From positions 1 through 29,484 of the forward strand of contig USAB01000010.1 in NCBI GenBank assembly GCA_900552585.1: DNA of 29,484 nucleotides. The letters run 5' to 3'. Below, in pieces: positions 1 to 8,867 of this stretch; within the stretch, counting starts at the first letter, position 1, and each line of letters opens with the position of its first letter. The notes beneath the pieces are model-generated. The model had not been told where the DNA came from, made no database searches, and saw only the letters and a program-made list of their open reading frames with translations. Made by a program: the position numbers and the translations under genes. The DNA is from an uncultured Coriobacteriaceae bacterium (GTDB lineage: Bacteria; Actinomycetota; Coriobacteriia; Coriobacteriales; Eggerthellaceae).

Positions 1-1239
1 TATCCGCCACAGGTCCTGCCCGCGGCTGTTCAGCTGCTGCCGCTCGAATCCCATGCGCTCCAGCAGCTCGCGCGGCGACGTCTCCTTGCCGTCCACCACA
101 TAGCTCTGCTTGCAGCGCTTCAGGACGGTGCGCACGAAGTCGTCGGCCACCGGCTCCAGCTCGTGCAGGCGCTGCGACAGCACGGCACACTGCACGGTCT
201 TGCCGATCTTCACGAAGCCGGACGTTGGTTTCAGGTCGCCGCATATCAGGCGCAGCATGGTGGTCTTGCCGGCGCCGTTCTCGCCCAGAAGGCCGAATCG
301 GTCGCCGGGGCCGATGGTCCAGTCCACGTGGTCCAGCACCGTGCGGTTGCCGAAGCGCACGGTGGCATTCGTAAGGTCCACGACCTGCTTGCCCAAACGC
401 TGCATGGACAGGCGCTTCAGTTCCAGCGTGTCGCGCAGCGGCGGGTCCTCGGCAATGAGTGCCTGCGCCGCCGCCACATGGAATTTCGGTTTCGTGGCAC
501 GGGCGCGGGCACCGCGCGACAACCAGGCAAGCTCCTTCCGCAGCTCGTTCTGTCGGCGCTGCTCCGTCACGTCCGCGATGCGCTGGCGCTCCACGCGCTG
601 CTGGATGTACGCGGAGAAGCCGCCCTCGAACGGCGTCAGCGCGGCATCGTGCACCTCCCACATGTTCAAGCAAACCTCGTCTAAGAACCAGCGGTCGTGC
701 GTGACCACCAACAATGCGCCTTCGCCGTGGCGCCAACGCGATTTCAAATGACCTGCCAGCCAGGAGATGGCGCGCATGTCAAGATGATTCGTGGGCTCGT
801 CCAGCAACAGGGCGTCCCAATCCCCGATAAGCAGGCGCGCCAAATCCACGCGGCGCCGCTGGCCGCCGGACAGCTCTCCCACCCTGCCGTGCCAGTCAAC
901 ATCGCCGATGAGTCCGGCGATAATGCCGCGCGTGCGCGCATCGGACGCCCATTCGTATTCGGGCGCATCGCCCACCACTTCGTGCTCGACGGTCTGGTCG
1001 GAATCCAGCGCATCCGTCTGCCCCAGCATGCCGATGCGCACGCCGCGGCGGCACGTTACCTGCCCGGTATCCGGCTCCAACTCATGCGCCAGCAGGCGCA
1101 ATAGAGTGGATTTGCCGTCGCCGTTGCGGCCGACGATGCCGATGCGGTCGCCGTCGTTGACGCCGACCGTCAGATCCTCGAAGACCCTCTTCGTTGCGAA
1201 TTCGAGCCCGATCTTCTCGCAGCCCATCATGAATGCCAT
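1..1239 (-). CDS. ABC-F family ATPase, Uup-like (3' end outside window)
   Basis: Soluble tandem-ATPase protein of the ABC-F group, whose members act on the ribosome or on nucleic acids and are not transporters. The first 413 residues are visible and the C-terminus lies beyond base 1. The first nucleotide-binding domain has Walker A GRNGDGKST near residue 38, signature LSGGQ and Walker B followed by DEPTNHLD. A charged linker follows (KELAWLSRGARARATK), then a second Walker A GENGAGKTT. There are no membrane segments. The linker resembles actinobacterial Uup-type proteins more than EttA, but that sub-assignment is inference. I chose the ATG at 1239 because GGAAGGTG lies 8 nt upstream; ATGs three and four codons later are alternatives. 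Resistance-type ABC-F is possible but nothing in the context suggests it. Confidence 0.9.
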   Translation of the reverse strand, partial: MAFMMGCEKIGLEFATKRVFEDLTVGVNDGDRIGIVGRNGDGKSTLLRLLAHELEPDTGQVTCRRGVRIGMLGQTDALDSDQTVEHEVVGDAPEYEWASDARTRGIIAGLIGDVDWHGRVGELSGGQRRRVDLARLLIGDWDALLLDEPTNHLDMRAISWLAGHLKSRWRHGEGALLVVTHDRWFLDEVCLNMWEVHDAALTPFEGGFSAYIQQRVERQRIADVTEQRRQNELRKELAWLSRGARARATKPKFHVAAAQALIAEDPPLRDTLELKRLSMQRLGKQVVDLTNATVRFGNRTVLDHVDWTIGPGDRFGLLGENGAGKTTMLRLICGDLKPTSGFVKIGKTVQCAVLSQRLHELEPVADDFVRTVLKRCKQSYVVDGKETSPRELLERMGFERQQLNSRGQDLWRI

Positions 1240-1269
1240 GTACCGATCACCTTCCGTAAATTCCGCGTC

Positions 1270-1275
1270 ATTATA
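1270..1275 (-). promoter_or_regulatory. -10 element for the ABC-F gene
   Basis: On the minus strand this reads TATAAT, 30 nt upstream of the chosen ATG. No good -35 lies 16-18 nt further up, so this is a partial promoter call. Confidence 0.4.
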
Positions 1276-1391
1276 CCTGCCGCAAATGGTGACCTCGTGG
1301 GATTATCGGCACGCGCAGGTCGTTCACGTACAATGCGCTATAAGCAACATGGATGCAAGCGCACGGATTCGCGCAGCGTCGAAGGAGTAGC

Positions 1392-1853
1392 ATGGCAGAC
1401 GACAAGCAGCAACCCCAGAACGAGCATTCCGAGAACGCGCAGGATCGGCATCCGCAGGGCGCCCCCATCCCTCCGGAACGCGACTCGTCTTCGAAGGAGG
1501 GCAAACAGAAGAGCGAAATTGAGCGCAAGACCGATGAGCTCATGACGCCCGATCCGTATCCCAAGGACCCCGATGCGGGCAAGGGCAAGCGACCGTCGTT
1601 CTCCTCCCCCGCCGCCATGGTGGGCTGGTTCCTGCTGGGGTTCTTCTTCGGCCTGATCGGCCTGCTCATTACGCTCATCGTGGTCTGGCGTTCGGACCGC
1701 AAGGTGCGTTCGCGCGCGATTACGTATTCCTGCCTGGGCATCTTGACGGAGGTCATCCTGGGAACCATTGCCTTCTCGCTGCTAGGCGTGAGCCCGGACA
1801 CGGTGAGTTCCATAACCGGCGGTATTTCCTCGTCCAGCTCCTCCGTCTGGTAG
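1392..1853 (+). CDS. Small membrane protein with disordered N-terminus
   Basis: A 153-residue protein I cannot assign to a named family with certainty. The first ~80 residues are polar, rich in D, E, K, S, P and Q, and probably disordered. Two hydrophobic helices follow, at about residues 78-101 (start WFLLGFFFGLIGLL) and 112-131, separated by a short basic loop (WRSDRKVRSR). The tail is serine-rich. This resembles two-helix DUF4190-type actinobacterial membrane proteins, but that is only a resemblance. The ATG at 1392 is preceded by AAGGAG with 4-nt spacing; an in-frame ATG at 1353 lacks a ribosome site. The gene is divergent from the ABC-F gene and stands alone. Confidence 0.7.
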   Translation: MADDKQQPQNEHSENAQDRHPQGAPIPPERDSSSKEGKQKSEIERKTDELMTPDPYPKDPDAGKGKRPSFSSPAAMVGWFLLGFFFGLIGLLITLIVVWRSDRKVRSRAITYSCLGILTEVILGTIAFSLLGVSPDTVSSITGGISSSSSSVW

Positions 1854-2004
1854 CGCAAGGCGCAATATCCTCAACACAGCGCCCCTTCGGCAAAGCGCAT
1901 AGCTCAGACGTAGACGCAGAAACCTCGGCACCGCCCACCGCCGCACGGCAGCGGATCTCCCGTACCCTTGCCGCCGGTAGACCCTATCGCGAACGGCAAC
2001 GCAT

Positions 2005-2066
2005 GAAAAAATCCCGACGTTTCCGACACGCCCCGAAGGGGCTGCCGGAGCGGCGGGATTCGTTTT
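2005..2066 (-). terminator. Rho-independent terminator after glnN (possibly bidirectional)
   Basis: Arms AATCCCG (2010-2016) and CGGGATT (2054-2060) close a stem with an inner CCCC-TTC-GGGG hairpin. On the minus strand the stem is followed by a T run (complement of 2006-2011). The plus side also ends in CGTTTTCTTG, so it may serve the convergent membrane-protein gene. Confidence 0.75.
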
Positions 2067-2107
2067 CTTGCCGTTGCGCAGCGCAGATGCGCGCTGTGCA
2101 GGATGGC

Positions 2108-4204
<2,097 letters not shown>

Positions 4205-4570
4205 GCTATTCTCCTTCGCAATTTCCCCGCCAGCCGAGTAGCGGGAACACCGATCGACCCCGCCAATGCCGCGATGCGCCTTCACGTCGCAAGGCACTGG
4301 GGAAATCCGCCTATCTGATGTTTCAATACTACCGTGGCAAAACAGTTCTGGACGGCAAACTTGCAAGTATTAACGGGGCCGAAATGTGCGCGAAACATTC
4401 CGCATCGGCGCCGCACCGATGCGGAATACGGCGAAGCGGCCGCTTAGAATGACCTCTCACCTGCGGTTATGAAAGCGCCGAACACCCAGGCTGCCAGAGG
4501 TGGCCGCATCCCTTCCCCACCTGCCGCACGCCAGGTGCATGAAACATTCCGCACACACCGAAACGACAAC
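4205..4570. other. glnN upstream intergenic region with palindromes and a direct repeat
   Basis: About 425 nt separate glnN and cysK. Besides the leader near glnN and the cysK terminator, the stretch holds a 10-bp palindrome ACTTGCAAGT (4359-4368). It also has a perfect 12-bp inverted repeat ATTCCGCATCGG/CCGATGCGGAAT (4397-4408 and 4416-4427, 7-nt loop). The 13-mer GAAACATTCCGCA occurs twice in direct orientation (4392-4404 and 4541-4553). I see no convincing -35/-10 pair and no coding sequence. The palindromes could be operators for glnN. Confidence 0.5.
4221..4306 (-). promoter_or_regulatory. Possible structured 5' leader of glnN
   Basis: Read on the minus strand, ATTTCCCC (4306-4299) can pair perfectly with GGGGAAAT (4228-4221). 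This closing helix spans 86 nt and ends 7 nt before the AAGGAG ribosome site. Inside are two short hairpins: GCCTT/AAGGC (4291-4295 with 4278-4282) and GCGGG/CCCGC (4259-4263 with 4241-4245). Together they form a three-way-junction-like layout. The helices are seen in the sequence; function as a riboswitch or protein-binding leader is inference. It does not match the glutamine riboswitch motif as I know it. Confidence 0.35.
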
Positions 4571-4605
4571 GGCGGGCACCCGGCACGGAATGCCGGATAC
4601 CCGCC
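4571..4605 (-). terminator. Terminator-like hairpin after cysK
   Basis: The 15-base arms 4571-4585 and 4591-4605 pair along their full length with two G-T wobbles around a 5-nt loop. They lie 26 nt past the cysK stop. The following T tract is weak (GTTGTCGTTTC on the minus strand). Confidence 0.65.
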
Positions 4606-4630
4606 GCGTTAATGCAGGAGGTGAGGGCCG

Positions 4631-5560
4631 CTAGTCGGAGAACAGCTCCGTGGACAGGTAGCGCTCGCCCGTGTCCGGGAGCAGCGCCACGATGGTCTTG
4701 CCCGCATTCGCCGGATCCTTCGCCAGCTGGATGGCGGCCCAGACGGCGGCGCCAGACGAGATGCCCGCCAGCACGCCCTCGACGCGGCCGACAGCGCGGG
4801 CCGTTTCGAATGCCGCGTCGTTCGGGACGGGAATCACCTGGTCGTACACGGCCGTGTCCAACGTCTCCGGCACGAAACCGGCACCGATGCCCTGGATCTT
4901 ATGCGGGCCGCCCTTGCCCTCGCTCAGCACGGGGGACGTCTCGGGCTCCACGGCAACGACCTTCACGTTCGGGTTCTGGGACTTCAGGTACTCGCCCGTG
5001 CCCGTCAGCGTGCCGCCGGTACCCACGCCCGCCACGAAGATGTCCACCTTGCCGTCCGTGTCGCGCCAGATCTCCGGGCCCGTGGTGGCCTTGTGCGCCG
5101 CCGGGTTCGCAGGATTCACAAACTGCCCGGCGATGATGCTGCCAGGCGTCTGCTCATGCAGCTCGTCGGCCTTTTCAATGGCGCCCTTCATGCCCTTGAA
5201 GCCGTCCGTCAGGACGATTTCGCCACCGTAGCCCTTGATGAGCTTGCGGCGCTCGATGGACATGGTCTCCGGCATGACCAGGATCACGCGGTAGCCGCGC
5301 GCGGCGCCCACGGCCGCCAGCGCGATGCCCGTATTGCCCGACGTGGGCTCGATGATTGTGGCACCGGGCTTGATCACGCCCTTCGCCTCGGCATCGTCCA
5401 ACATGGCCTTCGCAATGCGGTCCTTCACGCTGCCGGCGGGGTTGAAGTACTCCAGCTTGCCCAGCACGGTGGCCTGCAGGTCGTTTGCGCGCTCGATGCC
5501 CTTCAACTCCAACAGCGGCGTGTTGCCGATCAGCTGATCGACGGAGGTGTAAACGGTCAT
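4631..5560 (-). CDS. cysK: Cysteine synthase (O-acetylserine sulfhydrylase)
   Basis: Cytoplasmic PLP enzyme that replaces the acetate of O-acetylserine with sulfide to give cysteine. The 309 residues match the usual CysK length. PLP-binding Lys46 lies in NPAGSVKDR, the phosphate/substrate loop is EPTSGNTGIA (71-80), and a GVGTGGT glycine loop is present in the C-terminal half. I chose the ATG at 5560 because AAGGAG lies 9 nt upstream; the 16-codon upstream extension has no ribosome site. It has its own promoter and terminator, so it is transcribed separately from the metY gene behind it, although both fix sulfide. No cysE (serine acetyltransferase) is next to it. Cystathionine beta-synthase-type specificity is less likely, given the length and motifs. 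Confidence 0.95.
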   Translation of the reverse strand: MTVYTSVDQLIGNTPLLELKGIERANDLQATVLGKLEYFNPAGSVKDRIAKAMLDDAEAKGVIKPGATIIEPTSGNTGIALAAVGAARGYRVILVMPETMSIERRKLIKGYGGEIVLTDGFKGMKGAIEKADELHEQTPGSIIAGQFVNPANPAAHKATTGPEIWRDTDGKVDIFVAGVGTGGTLTGTGEYLKSQNPNVKVVAVEPETSPVLSEGKGGPHKIQGIGAGFVPETLDTAVYDQVIPVPNDAAFETARAVGRVEGVLAGISSGAAVWAAIQLAKDPANAGKTIVALLPDTGERYLSTELFSD

Positions 5561-5623
5561 GATGGATAGCTCCTTTGCATGTCTGTCAAGTATGCGGATC
5601 GCGAACAATCCGACTCGGGGTAT

Positions 5624-5653
5624 TTATAGTGCGGGAACGGGCATCCCGTCAAC
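5624..5653 (-). promoter_or_regulatory. cysK promoter
   Basis: On the minus strand, TTGACG (5653-5648), an 18-nt spacer and TATAAA (5629-5624) form a near-consensus sigma-70-type promoter about 64 nt before the start codon. The short leader contains a small CGGAT/ATCCG hairpin (near 5598-5615). Confidence 0.75.
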
Positions 5654-5798
5654 TGCCCCCGCCTGCCGCGCGGAACGCCCCGATACGTTCGTTCTCCCAG
5701 TTCGCATGCGTGCATCAGCCGGCCCGATACCAGCGTATCGACGTTTCGCGCGCCTACCGCCCGCGCGTGGCGCGGGCAGGTTGCGCGAACGCGCCGAC

Positions 5799-5845
5799 GA
5801 AAAGAGCCCGGCACCATGGCGAATGCATGGGAACCGGGCTCTCAT
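5799..5845 (-). terminator. Rho-independent terminator after metY
   Basis: Arms AGAGCCCGG (5803-5811) and CCGGGCTCT (5834-5842) form a 9-bp stem, with an inner CCATG/CATGG stem. On the minus strand it is followed by CTTTTC. It lies 46 nt past the metY stop. Confidence 0.8.
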
Positions 5846-5890
5846 TCACGGCAGCGCTGCAAGCGACGGCGTCGTTTATGCCGGTTGCTG

Positions 5891-7192
5891 CTACTTCAGC
5901 GCGGCAACAGCTTTGAAGCCGCGCTCCAGGTCCGCGATGATGTCCTCGGCGGCTTCGATGCCGATGGACAGGCGGATGGTGGCCTGCGAGATGCCGGCGG
6001 CCGCCAGCTGCTCGGGCGTCAGCTCGGCGTGGGTGGTGTCGTACGGATGCACGACCAGGGACTTCACATCAGCCACGTTCGCCAGGTCGGAGAACAGCTC
6101 CAGCGCGTCGATGAACGTGTAGGCTTCTTCCTTGCCGCCCTTGATATCGAACGTGAAGATAGAGGCGCCTCCGTTCGGGAAGTACTTCTCATACAGGGCA
6201 TGGTCCGGATGATCGGGCAGGCTGGGATGGTTCAGCTTCGCCACCAGGGGCTGGTTCTTCAGGTACTCGACAACCTTCTTCGTGTTCTCGATATGACGAT
6301 CCAGGCGAACGGCCAGCGTCTCCGTGCCCTGCAGCAGCAGGAATGCGTTGAACGGGCTCAGCGTGGCGCCCTCGTCGCGCAGCAGGATGGCGCGGATGTA
6401 CGTGACCAGCGCCGCGGGGCCGGCCGCCTCGACGAACGAGACGCCGTGGTACGACGCGTTCGGCGCGCTCAGCTGCGGATAGCGTCCGGATGCCGCCCAG
6501 TCGAACGTGCCGCCATCAACGATCACGCCACCCAGCGTGGTGCCGTGGCCGCCGATGAACTTCGTGGCGGAGTGGACGACCACGTCCGCGCCGTGCTCGA
6601 TGGGACGGATCAGGTACGGGGTACCGAACGTGTTGTCGATTACCAGCGGGGTGTTGTGCTTGTGCGCAATCTCCGCAATGGCGTCGATATCGGGGATATC
6701 GGAATTCGGGTTGCCCAGCGTCTCGATGAACACAATCTTCGTATTCTCCTGGATGGCGCCTTCGACCTCCTGCAGGTTCTGCGCATCCACGAAGGTGGTC
6801 TGGATGCCGAACTCGGACAGCGTATGCTCCAGCAGGTTCGCGGTGCCACCGTAGATGGTCTTCTGGGCCACCACATGGTCGCCGGCCTTCGCCAGCGCCT
6901 GGATGACATACGTGATAGCGGCAGCACCGGATGCGACGGCCAGGCCGGCCACGCCGCCTTCCAGGGCAGCGATGCGATCCTCGAACACGCCCTGCGTGGA
7001 ATTCGTCAGACGGCCGTAGATGTTGCCGGCATCGCGCAGGCCGAAGCGGTCGGCCGCGTGCTGGGCGCTGTGGAATACATAGGAAGTGGTCTGGTAGATG
7101 GGAACGGCACGGGAATCCGTTGCGGGGTCGGCCGTCTCCTGGCCGATGTGAAGTGCCTTCGTTTCGAACTGTGCGTTATCAAAAGATGCCAT
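5891..7192 (-). CDS. metY: O-acetylhomoserine sulfhydrylase (MetY type), copy 1
   Basis: PLP enzyme of the Cys/Met metabolism family that joins O-acetylhomoserine with sulfide (or methanethiol) to give homocysteine (or methionine). At 433 residues it has the length of MetY, longer than MetB/MetC (~380-400). PLP-binding Lys211 lies in HSATKFIGGHGT; the YGRLTNST substrate loop and IDNTFGTPYL block are present. The ATG at 7192 has AGAGGA about 10 nt upstream. The gene has its own promoter and a 228-nt leader with unusual structure (separate entries). A second, clearly different MetY-type enzyme lies at 13801-15081 on the other strand. Which one carries methionine synthesis in the cell cannot be decided from sequence. 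Confidence 0.93.
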   Translation of the reverse strand: MASFDNAQFETKALHIGQETADPATDSRAVPIYQTTSYVFHSAQHAADRFGLRDAGNIYGRLTNSTQGVFEDRIAALEGGVAGLAVASGAAAITYVIQALAKAGDHVVAQKTIYGGTANLLEHTLSEFGIQTTFVDAQNLQEVEGAIQENTKIVFIETLGNPNSDIPDIDAIAEIAHKHNTPLVIDNTFGTPYLIRPIEHGADVVVHSATKFIGGHGTTLGGVIVDGGTFDWAASGRYPQLSAPNASYHGVSFVEAAGPAALVTYIRAILLRDEGATLSPFNAFLLLQGTETLAVRLDRHIENTKKVVEYLKNQPLVAKLNHPSLPDHPDHALYEKYFPNGGASIFTFDIKGGKEEAYTFIDALELFSDLANVADVKSLVVHPYDTTHAELTPEQLAAAGISQATIRLSIGIEAAEDIIADLERGFKAVAALK

Positions 7193-7284
7193 GATGGGTA
7201 TGTCCTCTCATTCGGTAAATCGTTATCTGCTCAAGCGGGTTTCTCTTTCGCCCGGCGCTGCTTGGGGGCGCGGGCTGCGGGTTT

Positions 7285-7302
7285 CGTCCTCCTAAGAGGA
7301 CG
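7285..7302 (-). promoter_or_regulatory. Perfect hairpin in the metY leader
   Basis: CGTCCTC (7285-7291) and GAGGACG (7296-7302) form a 7-bp stem with a 4-nt loop, TTAG on the transcript strand. The loop contains the TAG stop of the short leader reading frame. No T run follows, so it is not a simple terminator. Confidence 0.55.
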
Positions 7303-7396
7303 AGCGCATTCGGAGGCTGCACATTCGCAGATGGCGCATTCGCCGGATGGATGAAGCGCTCGGCGTGAGTGCCGGTATGTTCTTGCAACCTGTCAC
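7292..7396 (-). CDS. Candidate leader peptide (34 codons) upstream of metY
   Basis: A GTG-started frame lies in the metY leader. AAGGAGG and a second AGG lie 7-11 nt before the GTG. The predicted peptide starts V/M-T-G-C-K and ends RMRHL RMCSL RMRSSS, with three Met and one Cys in the last 15 residues. The TAG falls inside the loop of a perfect hairpin. Its placement 24 nt after the predicted transcription start, and its Met content upstream of a methionine/homocysteine gene, are what would be expected of an attenuation or uORF control peptide. This is inference: a non-ATG start and a short frame could arise by chance. Confidence 0.3.
   Translation of the reverse strand: MTGCKNIPALTPSASSIRRMRHLRMCSLRMRSSS
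7304..7342 (-). repeat. Three 15-nt tandem repeats in the metY leader
   Basis: The motif CGAATGYGC begins on the minus strand at 7342, 7327 and 7312, an exact 15-nt period (CGAATGCGCCATCTG, then CGAATGTGCAGCCTC, then CGAATGCGCTCGTCC). The period equals five codons and is in frame with the candidate leader peptide. Confidence 0.75.
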
Positions 7397-7426
7397 GGTA
7401 TTTCCTACCTCCTTCGTCGGGAAAAA

Positions 7427-7455
7427 GTTATACCCGCCCCTCACCCTTGCGTCAA
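7427..7455 (-). promoter_or_regulatory. metY promoter
   Basis: On the minus strand, TTGACG (7455-7450), a 17-nt spacer and TATAAC (7432-7427) form a strong sigma-70-type promoter. Transcription would start near 7420, leaving a leader of about 228 nt before metY. Confidence 0.8.
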
Positions 7456-7708
7456 ACGGGGGTATTCATGATTCCGATACCATGTTTTCGCAGGTCATAC
7501 ATCTTGTTTCTGTTTTGCATATAACAACATATCGAAAGTTGGCATTGCCACGGGCGGCATATTCCACCGCGAAATCTGTCCGCCCGATAATCCGCATTCT
7601 GTTCGGGAGATGACAGGGCGCAGGCGTTCACGAATCCGCCACAACCAGTGCATCCTGCATGCATGGGAGCAGCTGCGCCGCAATGGGAAAGACACCCCTC
7701 TATACGAA
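7456..7708. other. Intergenic stretch between metY promoter and rpsI terminator
   Basis: About 250 nt with no convincing gene. It holds AT-richer sequence around 7466-7545. A 90-codon Cys-containing frame on the minus strand starts inside the rpsI terminator and has no ribosome site, so I do not call it. No tRNA or riboswitch fold was recognised. Confidence 0.4.
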
Positions 7709-7745
7709 GAAACCGCGTCGGCACGAATGCCGACGCGGTTTTGCG
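7709..7745 (-). terminator. Rho-independent terminator after rpsI
   Basis: Perfect 12-bp stem AACCGCGTCGGC (7711-7722) and GCCGACGCGGTT (7729-7740) around ACGAAT, 35 nt past the rpsI stop. The minus-strand T run is short; the plus side has a better TTTT, so it may act both ways. Confidence 0.75.
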
Positions 7746-7774
7746 AACGCGTAATCTGATAAACGATATGCGCT

Positions 7775-8167
7775 TTAGCGCTTGCTGAACTGCGGGCGCT
7801 TACGGGCCTTCTTCAGGCCGTACTTCTTACGCTCGACCATACGGGAGTCGCGCGTCAGATAACCGGCCTTCTTCAGCTCGGCACGATAATCGCCGGCCTC
7901 CAGCAGGGCGCGGGCTATGCCGTGACGCAGAGCGCCGGCCTGGCCGGAGATGCCGCCGCCGTTGCAACGGGCCAGCACGTCGAACTGATCGACGGTGTCC
8001 GTCACCTTGAACGGGGTGGTAGCGTAGTTGAGCAAAGCCTCGCGGCCGAAATACTCCTTGCCGTCGCGACCGTTGATGGTCACCTTGCCGGTACCCGGGA
8101 CGATGCGAACGCGAGCAACGGCGTTCTTCCTACGGCCGGTGCCGTAATAAATAGCTTCACCTGCCAT
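7775..8167 (-). CDS. rpsI: 30S ribosomal protein S9
   Basis: Small-subunit ribosomal protein whose C-terminal tail reaches the P-site tRNA. At 130 residues it has normal bacterial length. It carries the family N-terminus (YYGTGRRKNAVARVR), the central GGGISGQAGALRHGIARAL block and the highly basic tail KKARKRPQFSKR ending in Lys-Arg. Its ATG lies 3 nt after the rplM stop, and its ribosome site GGGAGAG overlaps the last codons of rplM, so the two are translationally linked. This rplM-rpsI pair is conserved in most bacteria. Confidence 0.98.
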   Translation of the reverse strand: MAGEAIYYGTGRRKNAVARVRIVPGTGKVTINGRDGKEYFGREALLNYATTPFKVTDTVDQFDVLARCNGGGISGQAGALRHGIARALLEAGDYRAELKKAGYLTRDSRMVERKKYGLKKARKRPQFSKR

Positions 8168-8170
8168 TGG

Positions 8171-8605
8171 TTACTCTCCCATCTTGATCTCACGGGGCTT
8201 CTGTGCCGCGTGCGGATGATCCGGACCTGCATAGACCTTCAGCTTCATGCCCTGAGCACGACCCAGCGTGTTCTTCGGCAGCATGCCCTTCACGGCATGC
8301 TCGATAACGCGCTCGGGATGCTTGGCCATAGCCTCTGCGAAGGTCTCGGACTTCAGGCCGCCGGCGTGACCGGTGTGATGGTAGTAGACCTTGCTCGTGG
8401 ACTTCGTGCCGGTCACCTTGATCTTGTCAGCATTGATGATGATGACAAAATCGCCGGTGTCGACATGCGGAGTGTATTGCGGCTTATGCTTGCCCTTCAG
8501 CAGCATGGCAGCCTTGGCGGCGACACGGCCGAGCACCTGGTCGGTGGCGTCGATGAGGAGCCACTCGCGCTCAACCTCGCCGGGCTTCGCGTAATACGTT
8601 TTCAC
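8171..8605 (-). CDS. rplM: 50S ribosomal protein L13
   Basis: Early-assembling large-subunit protein that binds 23S rRNA. It has 144 residues with the family features REWLLIDATDQVLGRVA, the GDFVIIINADKI strand, YYHHTGHAGGLK, and the VKGMLPKNTLGR block near residue 107. It begins with GTG at 8605, preceded by GGAGG at 6-nt spacing. It is the first gene of the rplM-rpsI operon, driven by a near-consensus promoter, with a roughly 150-nt leader that can fold. L13 represses its own operon in Escherichia coli; whether this leader does the same here is inference. Confidence 0.98.
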   Translation of the reverse strand: MKTYYAKPGEVEREWLLIDATDQVLGRVAAKAAMLLKGKHKPQYTPHVDTGDFVIIINADKIKVTGTKSTSKVYYHHTGHAGGLKSETFAEAMAKHPERVIEHAVKGMLPKNTLGRAQGMKLKVYAGPDHPHAAQKPREIKMGE

Positions 8606-8631
8606 AGTTTTCCTCCATTATAAAATGCGTG

Positions 8632-8752
8632 TTTCAAAAGTGCAGTTCCTCCGGATGCCGGTTTCCTACGCCGAACACGGTTCTACGTCGGGTCTGGACT
8701 TCCCTTCGCGGCTGCCGTCCCTTCGGTTTCTGCGTTTACGGGGCTTTTGAAA
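8632..8752 (-). promoter_or_regulatory. Paired leader of rplM-rpsI mRNA
   Basis: The 9-base arms TTTCAAAAG and CTTTTGAAA (8752-8744 with 8640-8632 on the transcript) pair perfectly and enclose about 103 nt. Just inside, GCAG and CTGC can extend the pairing, and short CCG/CGG hairpins occur in the middle. The element starts about 5 nt after the predicted transcription start and ends 17 nt before the GGAGG ribosome site. Leaders of this kind often bind the encoded ribosomal protein; that role is inferred here. Confidence 0.45.
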
Positions 8753-8763
8753 GCAACTGTTGC

Positions 8764-8792
8764 ATTGTAGAATCGCGCGCGGTCAACGTCAA
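8764..8792 (-). promoter_or_regulatory. rplM-rpsI promoter
   Basis: On the minus strand, TTGACG (8792-8787), a 17-nt spacer and TACAAT (8769-8764). A second TTGACC directly follows the -35. Strong sigma-70-type match, as expected for ribosomal protein genes. Confidence 0.85.
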
Positions 8793-8867
8793 CGCGGCTT
8801 CGCACTTTCCCCACGATTTTTCGTATGAAAACCAGTCATGCGAACGACGGCTTACAAGTGCGGCGCA

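Noticed and set aside
5816..7354. 512-codon plus-strand frame opposite metY
   Set aside because: Same shadow effect; it also runs through the metY terminator and leader.
7193..7420. SAM riboswitch in the metY leader
   Set aside because: I could not place the conserved SAM-I or SAM-IV core sequences; the leader is better described by its repeats, short frame and hairpin.
7452..7724. 90-codon Cys-containing frame on the minus strand
   Set aside because: It begins inside the rpsI terminator, lacks a ribosome site and has no conserved-looking segment.
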